From positions 1-64,000 of the forward strand of contig NZ_BDBZ01000051.1 in NCBI RefSeq assembly GCF_001613245.1: 64,000 nt of DNA. Reading direction: 5' to 3'. The stretch's first letter is position 1. Each line of letters begins with the position of its first letter. The notes under the pieces were generated by a model, which was not told the origin of the DNA, did no database searches, and saw only the letters and a program-made list of their open reading frames with translations. This DNA comes from Nocardia speluncae NBRC 108251. GTDB taxonomy: Bacteria; Actinomycetota; Actinomycetes; Mycobacteriales; Mycobacteriaceae. The position numbers were made by a program, and so were the translations under genes. This document shows, in pieces, positions 46,219 through 54,425 of the stretch.

Positions 46219-47173
46219 TCAAGCTCGCCGCGGCCTTCCGCGGCGAGTGGTGGGTTTTTTCGTGTCCGGGTAGGTGAGGTGGGCGGCAATGAATGCGTAG
46301 TCGGCGTGGTGGTCCACCCAGAATCGGTCGGGTTCGAAGGGGTCCTGCTGTGCGAGGAAGAAGAGCCAGCTGCGGGCTTCGGACCCGGCGGACTCGCGGG
46401 CTTCGCGTCTGGCCGCGGTGATCTCGCGACGCAGGGCCGCACGAAGTGTCGTTCCCCATGCCGACCAGTCGATGACCACACGGTACGGACGCGCTATTCG
46501 CGCCCGGTTGTCCGGGTCTCGGTCGCCGGCATACAGCGATATCACCGCGGTGTCGGCCGAGTATTCGGGCGGACTTTCTCCAGGCCACCTCGGAGTAGAA
46601 GATCCGCTGGTGGGGGTAGTCGGTGATGGCGTAGAGATCGAGTCGCTTGAATGCGTACTGGTAGTGCTGGGCGTCCACGCCGGGGAGATCGATACGCAGG
46701 ACGGTGCGGCTGTTCGGGTAACGGATGAACATGCGGCAGAAGGGGCGAATGGTGGAGGCGGCGGCTTCCCGTAGGCCGGGTTTGCCTTCGCTGGTGGTCG
46801 AGCTTGTTCTGCTCTGGCTGGATTGCCGTTCGGGATCTCGCGGAGCATGAGGATCGACTTGCTCACGGCGTTCGGCGCGAACAAGTTGGTAGGGCACGCT
46901 CACCCCACCGCCCAGACGTTCGGTGCGCGCGGGTCCGAGTGGACCGGAACTTCCCACCAGAACCGAGTCCCCGGCGATCTGACAGTCAGGTAGATGCGGC
47001 TGCTGTCTTCCTGCTCGAAAATATGGTGTGACGTGCTTGGATGTCAATGCCGCCGCAGTAACCGGGCAGCCGCAGCCGACGCATTCATAGGGACCGCTCG
47101 TTGCCTCGGTGCGGTAGCTCAGCTCGATCGCGTCCGCGATGACCCGCCGACCGACATCCCACGCCTGATCCAT
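46219..47173 (-). pseudogene. Zinc-ribbon protein of unknown function, multiply frameshifted
   Basis: From ATG 47173 (MDQAWDVGRRV) the frame shows a zinc-ribbon/His pattern (YECVGCGCPVTAAALTSKHVT, then HLPDC). Protein-like sequence then switches to another frame (FAPNAVSKSILMLREIPNGN, about 46,830-46,885), back to the first (MFIRYPNSRTVLRIDLPGVD, about 46,680-46,740), and again near 46575 to ESPPEYSADTAVISLYAGD, continuing to SWLFFLAQQDPFEPDRFWVDHHADY and the stop at 46219. At least three shifts imply decay, or poor sequence quality here. The family is not recognised; the N-terminus recalls CoiA-like nucleases only loosely. Confidence 0.6.
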
Positions 47174-47682
47174 CCCGACCCCTTCACCGCACCGACCGTA
47201 TAGGCACCTCCCTTCCATAGTGCCTCGGCCGGCGCGAATCGTGCTGCGCGCTAACGCGTTCAGAGGTCTACATCGGAGTGCAGGGTCTCAACTTCGTGAC
47301 ATCACACGGAGCTGTCTCCAAGGGAGACCAGGATCCAGCGGACTGGCAGTCGCTGGTGATGGGCACCGCTGGAGCTACACGGCGATGTGGGGCGCGGTGC
47401 AATCGGCGCGGGACCTCCCTCTTCAGCAGGCAGCAGCGGCACCGTCGCGCATCAGGGGGTAATGCAGGTCAACGGTGCCGCTGCTCATCGCAGCCAAAGC
47501 TGCGGAGTCGACCGGCCAAAGGGGGTCGACCGGCCTGAGATCAAGGCTAGCACCGGTTCTCGCCGCTATCACGTCAACGCTTCTCCTCATGTTTCCCTGA
47601 AGCGCGCGCCGAGAATTCGATCAAGCGGGTATACCGCTGATCGAGTCCACATGGTAGTCCTCTGCCAAGAGACCAGGAGCGG
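47174..47682. other. Gene-free stretch
   Basis: About 500 bases without a supported gene between the decayed zinc-ribbon gene and the nucleoside-hydrolase-like gene. It holds the inverted repeat at 47432-47485. Confidence 0.5.
47432..47485. repeat. 14-bp perfect inverted repeat
   Basis: AGCAGCGGCACCGT (47432-47445) and its complement ACGGTGCCGCTGCT (47472-47485) with a 26-base loop. There is no following T tract. It could be a terminator, an operator pair, or the end of a lost element. Confidence 0.6.
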
Positions 47683-48576
47683 TTATATGCGTATCGCGTC
47701 GTGCATCCAGGTCCGGGCCGCGGCGCAGTCGATAGCGCTCGATACTTGTATCGGCCGCCCGTGGGGTGTGCGGGAGAGACGCCCATCAGGGTGTATTCCG
47801 ATTCGTTCGGTATGGAAGGCAACGAACGGAAGCCCGAGAGCGGCACTGAGAGACAACGGGTCCCGCAGCCAGGCCGTGCGTTCGCGGGCCAACCATGCCC
47901 GCAGGTGCATCGCCAGCAGGGTTGCCCACCTCGGCGCATTGGGCTGTTCGAGCATCTCGAGCAGCGGGGAGTTGGCAGTCATCTGGAGGGCGTCATGGTC
48001 GGTGTGGTCGACCAGCAGTAGACGCGGGTTGTGTAGTGCCCGCAGGGCCAGCCCGGCAGATGTGGGATCGACACGGAAATTCTCCGAGACGGCGGTCCTG
48101 CCGGGGTGGCGGTCGACCACCCCGCCCAGCTGGGTGACCTTTACCCGGTCGGCGATCTCGGGCAGGCGGGAGATGATAGCGGTCAGATTGGACATCGGGC
48201 CTAACCCCACCCATTGGATCGGGCCAGTGGTGGTCTCACAGAGTTCGACAATAGCGGCGATCATGCGGTCGAGACCGCGGATGCGTTCGAGGAAATCCTC
48301 GCCATGTTCTGGGAACGGGTGGTCGGTGTCGAGGAGGAAGCGATCTTCGCCACCCAGATAGAAGCCCGGGATGACCGCAACGTCGACGCGGTCGAGCAGG
48401 TTCAGCGCGTGGCGGGCCAGCTGCGCACGGCGGCCACGGGTTTCGTCGGCGGTGACCACGACCAGATTCGGCACCACCCGCGCAGCGGCCACCAATGCCA
48501 CGAGACCTCCTGGCTGCCACCCGATATCGGTATCAAGAATCACCAACTCATCGGCTGTTCCGACGGGTGGTGACAA
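47683..48576 (-). CDS. Nucleoside-hydrolase-like protein lacking key aspartates
   Basis: A 297-residue protein with the nucleoside hydrolase (IUNH) fold pattern: ILDTDIGW at the N-terminus, IQWVGLGPMSNLTAII near residue 120 and SENFRVDPTSAGLAL near residue 175. The canonical N-terminal DTDxGxDDAxAL is changed to DTDIGWQPGGLVAL, replacing the Asp pair that holds the catalytic calcium. Either the protein is no longer a hydrolase or it uses another site. The neighbour encodes a DUF4254 protein. Confidence 0.75.
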   Translation of the reverse strand: MSPPVGTADELVILDTDIGWQPGGLVALVAAARVVPNLVVVTADETRGRRAQLARHALNLLDRVDVAVIPGFYLGGEDRFLLDTDHPFPEHGEDFLERIRGLDRMIAAIVELCETTTGPIQWVGLGPMSNLTAIISRLPEIADRVKVTQLGGVVDRHPGRTAVSENFRVDPTSAGLALRALHNPRLLLVDHTDHDALQMTANSPLLEMLEQPNAPRWATLLAMHLRAWLARERTAWLRDPLSLSAALGLPFVAFHTERIGIHPDGRLSRTPHGRPIQVSSAIDCAAARTWMHDAIRI

Positions 48577-48658
48577 CTGGTGGCCGGATGGGGATAGGCC
48601 GGGGAGGGAAATGTCGGTGCTCCTTCCAATGCGGGGCGAGTGGAGCTGCCCAGGGTGA

Positions 48659-49138
48659 TTACGGTCGGGCTGTGCAGGGCAAGCGTCGGGACCGGTGTGC
48701 GACCGCGGCCGTCAGATCGGTGTAGTCGTCGACCAATTCCGCGAGGCGATACCACGCAGCGTGCACGATCGGGTCGGACGGTTCGGCGTTCATCAGCAGG
48801 TGAAACGCCTGGACCTGCTGAACGGCGAGCCGATCGATCACGGTGGCCAATGTTTCGGAGTGCAGGGTCGCCTCCGGGTGCGGGGGTGGGACATGGTCGA
48901 CCACCCAGAGATCTGTCTGGCGCGACAACTCGGCGCGGCATGGGCATACCGGGCGGGCTGGGCCGTGGAGATGCTGCTGCTGGTGTAGTTGCCCGAACTG
49001 ATAGGCGATCGAGGTGAGTGGGTGGGGGCCGACGTGATGGCCCCGGATGGCTGATAGCAGTGCTTCTCCGGTGGGGAACAACGATTCCGACGGATCGGTG
49101 AGACGGGCAGGCCGCAGGGTGCGAGTGCTGGTGCGCAT
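48659..49138 (-). CDS. DUF4254 family protein
   Basis: A 159-residue protein, ATG 49138 (MRTSTRTLRPARLTDP). The family-like block LFPTGEALLSAIRG then HPLTSIAYQFGQLHQ is near residue 25, and an all-helical C-terminus contains NAEPSDPIVHAAWYRLAELVDDY. The stop of the preceding gene is 5 bases away. The function is unknown. Confidence 0.68.
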   Translation of the reverse strand: MRTSTRTLRPARLTDPSESLFPTGEALLSAIRGHHVGPHPLTSIAYQFGQLHQQQHLHGPARPVCPCRAELSRQTDLWVVDHVPPPHPEATLHSETLATVIDRLAVQQVQAFHLLMNAEPSDPIVHAAWYRLAELVDDYTDLTAAVAHRSRRLPCTARP

Positions 49139-49143
49139 CTCGG

Positions 49144-49596
49144 TTACCGCCGCTCGGTCAGGAGTTGGCGGCGGGTCGTTGCGAGCACGGTGGACCGGGA
49201 GGGTAGGGCTTGGGCGGTGGTCGGGGGCCAGATCCAGCACCAGGTGAGGGGCTGGTCGGACATCGGCAGCCACACCTGCTGCCCGGCCGTCAACACCCGC
49301 ACCCCCGCGCTGCGCAGCGCCGTACCGGCGGCCTCACCGAGCGCGCCGCCCGATCCGGAACCGACAACGAACACCCAGTCGCGACGTGGCCGATGATAGG
49401 TCAGCACCGACGCCGTGATTCCGTGGTCGTGCTCGAGTTCCTGCCGGACCACGGTGCCCAAATCCGGTGGCATCACCACCGCACCCAGCGATCTGGAAGC
49501 GGTCACCGCGACCCGGCCGAACTTGCACGAAACCGGAAATCCCATACCGCGATAGACGTGCGCCACCTCGAACGGGGAGTGACAGTTCTCGAACAT
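49144..49596 (-). CDS. Hypothetical protein, bifunctional-primase-like in outline
   Basis: A 150-residue protein, ATG 49596 (MFENCHSPFEVAHVYRG); GGAG sits two bases before it, with CGGAGGGC slightly further. It contains GFPVSCKFGRVAVTAS, VVMPPDLGTVVRQ and RRDWVFVVGSGSGG. This pattern occurs in short actinomycete proteins related to the DNA primase/polymerase-like regulators, but key catalytic residues cannot be assigned. It is cotranscribed with the DUF4254 gene. Confidence 0.55.
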   Translation of the reverse strand: MFENCHSPFEVAHVYRGMGFPVSCKFGRVAVTASRSLGAVVMPPDLGTVVRQELEHDHGITASVLTYHRPRRDWVFVVGSGSGGALGEAAGTALRSAGVRVLTAGQQVWLPMSDQPLTWCWIWPPTTAQALPSRSTVLATTRRQLLTERR

Positions 49597-49744
49597 CACT
49601 CCGCCCTCCGATGACGCCCGCCGGTAACCACCATGAAGCGAGGCCCCGGTACCGGCCGCACCGAGGCCACCACACGACGTCCGCGAGCCGCGCCCGCGCT
49701 GAACACCACGATCGGGCTCACCACCGACCATGCCCGCCGCGCGA

Positions 49745-50047
49745 TCACCGCGACACCCCCGCCCAGGCAAGCGCACGCGCAGCAAACCCTTGCTTGAGGG
49801 GCGCCGACCACAGGCACTCCCGCGCTGCCATGCCCATGATCTCCAGCACGGTCAGTCCCAACAGCCCGGCGTGTGCCCGCAGCGCCGTTATGTCTTCGAG
49901 GGCGAGCAGGGCTGCTTCCGCTTGGGCGCGTGACAGCGTCCGGCCGGGCAGATAACTCACCACCCATCCGTCGTTACCGGTTGATCTGGCGTGGTGTTTC
50001 GTGTGGTCGCTCAGCATTAACGAGTTGTCGATGACACGCACGGTCAT
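49745..50047 (-). CDS. Small hypothetical protein
   Basis: A 100-residue protein, ATG 50047 (MTVRVIDNSLMLSDH) with GGAGGCGGTC upstream. It has GWVVSYLPGRTLSRAQAEAAL and a helical C-terminus. It is found near XRE/DUF397 pairs in related genomes as far as I recall; the role is unknown. It is divergent from the XRE gene at 50203. Confidence 0.6.
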   Translation of the reverse strand: MTVRVIDNSLMLSDHTKHHARSTGNDGWVVSYLPGRTLSRAQAEAALLALEDITALRAHAGLLGLTVLEIMGMAARECLWSAPLKQGFAARALAWAGVSR

Positions 50048-50202
50048 GACCGCCTCCTGCCTCGATCGAGTGGCTCCGTTTGGGCCGCTGATTCTTGACG
50101 TGACGAATCGATTTAAGCGTAAATAGAATGATAACGCTACGGTTGCGGTGAAGTTCATGCGGTATCTTTTCCGCAGGTACCCGGCAGCTGGGAAAGGACG
50201 AC

Positions 50203-51063
50203 ATGCGCGACGAACGCTTCGACCCGTCGGCGTTGCGTTTTCTGGTCGGACACGACCTGCGCTCAGCCCGCGAACTGGCACGGGTCAAGCAGGCCGAGGC
50301 CGCCAAACACATCGGCTGCACGCCGGCGAAGCTCAGCTATATGGAAAGCGGCAAGACCCAGCAGGCGCCCGACGAAGTCGCTGCACTCCTGCGCTACTAC
50401 GGCGTCAAGGTCGAAGACGTCGACCGAACCGTCACTCTGGCCGGACGCGCGGACCACGGCACCTGGTGGGCGCCCTTCGGCGAGGTACTACCGGACTGGT
50501 TCAAAACCTTCGTCGGTTTGGAGGGCCTGGCGACCCAGCAATTCGAGTACGCCGACAAGGTGCTACCAGGACAAATGCAAACACCGGACTATGCCACCGC
50601 GCTGCTCGGCGACAGCCTCCACATCCCGGCCATGGACTTGGCGCAATCGGTCCGCGCGCGGATGGCCCGGCAACGCCTGTCCGGAACCGACAACCCGCTC
50701 CAGCTCAGCGCCGTCGTCGAGGAGGCGGCGCTGGACCGCCCCGTGGGCGGCCCGCGCGTTATGCGTGAGCAACTGGAACACCTGCTCACATTGATGGACC
50801 AGGACAATGTCCGGTTCCAGGTGATCCCGACTCAAGTGGCGGTGCACGACGGGCTCCCCGGCTCGTTCATCGTCCTCAACTTCGCCGAAGCCCGCGGCAT
50901 CGCCTACGTCGAATACCACACCGGCGCCCTCTACCTCCAGGATCACCCGCAAGTAGACTTGTACACACTGGCCGCCGACAGGCTCCGCCAGAAGGCGTAC
51001 ACAACCGAGGACACCGCGGCAGCCATCGAGCACCGGATCTCGCAGTTCAAGAACATGGAGTAA
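50203..51063 (+). CDS. XRE-family regulator with DUF5753
   Basis: A 286-residue protein. The HTH is at residues ~15-70 (LARVKQAEAAKHIGCTPAKL, then SYMESGKTQQAP) and the DUF5753 effector domain follows (FVGLEGLATQQFEY, VLPGQMQTPDYATALL, VVEEAALDRPVGG). It resembles Streptomyces regulators paired with DUF397 proteins. An inverted repeat GCGG-N8-CCGC at 50160-50175, ahead of the start, is a candidate self-operator. Confidence 0.92.
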   Translation: MRDERFDPSALRFLVGHDLRSARELARVKQAEAAKHIGCTPAKLSYMESGKTQQAPDEVAALLRYYGVKVEDVDRTVTLAGRADHGTWWAPFGEVLPDWFKTFVGLEGLATQQFEYADKVLPGQMQTPDYATALLGDSLHIPAMDLAQSVRARMARQRLSGTDNPLQLSAVVEEAALDRPVGGPRVMREQLEHLLTLMDQDNVRFQVIPTQVAVHDGLPGSFIVLNFAEARGIAYVEYHTGALYLQDHPQVDLYTLAADRLRQKAYTTEDTAAAIEHRISQFKNME

Positions 51064-51065
51064 CA

Positions 51066-51440
51066 ATGACCACCCAGATCCGCCGAGGCTGGCGGAAAAG
51101 CTCGTTCAGCAACAACGGGGGCGCCTCGTGCGTCGAGGTCAACTTCATCGGCGACCACGTGCTCCTGCGCGACAGCAAATATCTTCGAAACCCGGACAAC
51201 GACCCGACAACCCAACCGCAGATCTCGATCCCTGCCGATCTGTGGACGGTATTCTGCGATCACTCGACCGACCCGACTACGCAAGCCACCGCGGGCATGC
51301 CTACGATCGACCGTCGAAACGACGGCTGGATTACCGTGAGTTGCCGCGACACCGGTGTGACGCTGGTCTTCACCCCTGGTGAATGGGCCGCATTCATCGC
51401 TGGAATCCAAGCGGAAGAATTCAGCCTCGTCGTTGCATAA
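51066..51440 (+). CDS. DUF397 protein
   Basis: A 124-residue protein with the DUF397 signature RGWRKSSFSNNGGASCVEV then VLLRDSKY at the N-terminus and a terminal FTPGEWAAFIAGIQAEEF. It lies 2 bases after the XRE gene. Such pairs act in actinomycete developmental control or as antitoxin-toxin-like modules. The central ~45 residues (QPQISIPADLWTVFCDHS...) are an insertion compared with the short family members of about 65 residues. Confidence 0.9.
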   Translation: MTTQIRRGWRKSSFSNNGGASCVEVNFIGDHVLLRDSKYLRNPDNDPTTQPQISIPADLWTVFCDHSTDPTTQATAGMPTIDRRNDGWITVSCRDTGVTLVFTPGEWAAFIAGIQAEEFSLVVA

Positions 51441-51711
51441 CGGTAAGCCGCCGGTGTAGGGCCTCGAAACTTGAGACGGAATCTCAGAATGTGTGGCGGT
51501 GAGGTGGCGGATTCGCCGTGGTACTGAGACTTCGTATCCTGCGCTGGCAGTTGGCAGGCTCTGCCGGGGGCGGTGATCCCCTACTCCGACTTCTCGTCGG
51601 GATATGCTGGCCTAAGACCGACTGCTCGCGACGTCGCGACAACAAAGGTAGGAGAGTCGTCGAAGAACGTGTCCCCTGCCAGCACGACACGGTGACATAA
51701 CATTGGTCTCC

Positions 51712-54057
51712 CAACCATCCCCGCGGGTGCGGGGCCGACAACCTGGCACCCAAAGCACCGGTCCGGTGTCGAGGACCATCCCCGCGGGTGCGGGGCCGAC
51801 TCAGCCGACGAGGGCGAGAATATCTATCAGTGCGGACCATCCCCGCGGGTGCGGGGCCGACGCGTTCGTTGCCGCAGTGGAGGGGCAAGCGGCAGGACCA
51901 TCCCCGCGGGTGCGGGGCCGACGCGCCCAGCACCGACTTCTCGGCGTATTCGTCGGGACCATCCCCGCGGGTGCGGGGCCGACTTGGTCAGCAGTTGCCC
52001 CAGCAGCGTCGGTGGGGGACCATCCCCGCGGGTGCGGGGCCGACACCGCCGGAGTCGATCGGTGGCAATATCGACTCGGACCATCCCCGCGGGTGCGGGG
52101 CCGACCCACCGAGGGGCGATCGTCGTCAAGTCCGGAAAGGACCATCCCCGCGGGTGCGGGGCCGACCAAACGATAAGCCGACAGAAGCGTGAGTCGCTAG
52201 GACCATCCCCGCGGGTGCGGGGCCGACCTTGCTCGCGACCGAGCCGACACCAGCGATCGAGGACCATCCCCGCGGGTGCGGGGCCGACCCAAGATGAACG
52301 CCAATGCCGCCGACCATGTGAGGACCATCCCCGCGGGTGCGGGGCCGACCCGAGACCCAGACCGCCAGCGACCACCTGCCGCGGACCATCCCCGCGGGTG
52401 CGGGGCCGACTCCAGTTCACGTCCGGCGTCGAGGATCGTCTGCGGACCATCCCCGCGGGTGCGGGGCCGACTTCGTAAAGGTCCTCGACGGCTTCCACGG
52501 TGTCGGACCATCCCCGCGGGTGCGGGGCCGACACGGTCCCCTGAGAGGAAACGGACCCGAGACGCGGACCATCCCCGCGGGTGCGGGGCCGACCCACCGA
52601 GCCTTCAAGATCTGTTCGCGTAGTTCGGACCATCCCCGCGGGTGCGGGGCCGACAGAGTCATGCAGTGTTTGCGTTGTTTGCCTCACGGACCATCCCCGC
52701 GGGTGCGGGGCCGACGCGACCCGGGCCAACCTGTTCGACCGCTGGTGCGGACCATCCCCGCGGGTGCGGGGCCGACCCTGGTCGGCATCTTCGACGACGT
52801 CGTGATCGAGGACCATCCCCGCGGGTGCGGGGCCGACCGCGGCATGCGGAGTCGTGCTCCCAGCCCGGAAGGACCATCCCCGCGGGTGCGGGGCCGACCT
52901 GGTCACCGACGACGAAGCCCGGCTCATCGCCGGACCATCCCCGCGGGTGCGGGGCCGACGACGCGATGTGGGTCCCTGCCCACCACTATGAGGGACCATC
53001 CCCGCGGGTGCGGGGCCGACACCGGTGAAATACGCCCACAGCCGCTCGAACCGGGACCATCCCCGCGGGTGCGGGGCCGACCTCGGTGGGGGACTCGGTC
53101 TCGGCGTCATGACCGGACCATCCCCGCGGGTGCGGGGCCGACAGCCGCCAGCCCGTCAAAGTCCTCGCGCAGATCGGACCATCCCCGCGGGTGCGGGGCC
53201 GACCTAGCTACGTACAAGGTCGCAGTAGAAAAGCAGGGACCATCCCCGCGGGTGCGGGGCCGACTTTCTGGGAAGACACCGAACCGTACGACAGGGAGGA
53301 CCATCCCCGCGGGTGCGGGGCCGACGACACATCAATAATCGAGTTGTCGTGAAGACCAGGGCCATCCCCGCGGGTGCGGGGCCGACCACCGAGACCGCGC
53401 ACTCGCTGATCAGCAGCGAGGACCATCCCCGCGGGTGCGGGGCCGACTCCACCAGGCGGGCGTGGCTGATCGCGTCCGGGGGACCATCCCCGCGGGTGCG
53501 GGGCCGACCAACCACGGCACCAGACGATACTCCCAGACGTAGGACCATCCCCGCGGGTGCGGGGCCGACGGCGGCGTCGGCAAGACCGCGACGACCCTCG
53601 GCGGACCATCCCCGCGGGTGCGGGGCCGACCCTGCGTGACCGCTCCGAGTTGATCGGGCCTCAGGACCATCCCCGCGGGTGCGGGGCCGACCCCGCGCTG
53701 GTGGTTCTGTTCCTACTGATGCTGGGACCATCCCCGCGGGTGCGGGGCCGACAGGGGTTAAAGACCCGTTCAATAACCCGATTGAGGACCATCCCCGCGG
53801 GTGCGGGGCCGACGCGCGAAACTTTGGCCTCGGCGGCCAGTGCGGGGGACCATCCCCGCGGGTGCGGGGCCGACCAGCGGGCGGCTCGACCTCGGCACTG
53901 TGCATGAGGACCATCCCCGCGGGTGCGGGGCCGACCGAAGCTACTTCGTCGGTTCCGACTGCTCAGGAGGACCATCCCCGCGGGTGCGGGGCCGACCGCG
54001 TACCGCAGCGCGTTCGACACTGCCAAAGCGGACCATCCCCGCGGGTGCGGGGCCGAC
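51712..54057 (-). CRISPR. Type I-E CRISPR array 1: 39 repeats, 38 spacers
   Basis: The repeat is 28 bases, in the transcribed (minus) sense starting GTCGGCCCCGC and ending GCGGGGATGGTCC, with a 6-bp hairpin stem (CCCCGC/GCGGGG). The period is exactly 61 bases throughout, so every spacer is 33 nt. The repeat at 51712, distal from the leader, is degenerate in its end bases, as expected for the oldest unit; the repeat at 53359 has one A-to-G change. All others are uniform. The leader is at 54058-54109. Spacer 53570-53602 encodes a ParA-like P-loop. Confidence 0.98.
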
Positions 54058-54109
54058 ACTTCCTGACCTCGTCTTATGTGCGCAGTGTGGCGGATTTTCA
54101 TTCACTTCG
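54058..54109 (-). promoter_or_regulatory. Leader of array 1
   Basis: Directly upstream of the newest repeat on the minus strand. It contains CGAAGTGAATGAAAA (54095-54109) and an AGGTCA..AAGT block touching the repeat. Both elements recur, at the same 37-base spacing, in the leader of array 2. The remaining bases to the cas3 start (54110-54425) show no gene and must hold the array and cas3 promoters. Confidence 0.85.
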
Positions 54110-54425
54110 CCTGGACGGGATCTATGTGTCTGAACACGTGGCCGAGGCTACTCTCAGCCATGTTTCCCGGCCATCGGGTGAGCGGTGTCGCGCAACGCCT
54201 TCAAGGGAGACAACCTTCACAAAGAGGCGCTCGATAGTGGGTGACGCTATCGGGCGGGTTGCTGGCGCCTCGACCATGAGGCCAGGGATTCGCACTCGGC
54301 GGTGGTTTCCCGGCTGGAGTTCTGTGGCTTTGTAGGTTCGCTGGTGCGGCAGCTGACGGCTCTGGTGGCTCAGCGGGGCGGTTCCGGGGCTATTTCTGTC
54401 GGTGGGGCTTTTTATGGTGGGCGCC

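Noticed and set aside
45941..47218. A single 425-codon protein
   Set aside because: Only parts of this frame look like protein; the true sequence alternates with another frame, so it was recorded as a pseudogene at 46219-47173.
51827..53110. Long open frames on both strands through array 1, with repeated SAPHPRGWS or DHPRGCGAD peptides
   Set aside because: They are artefacts of the CRISPR repeat: the 61-base period shifts frame every unit and the repeat has no stops. They are not protein genes.
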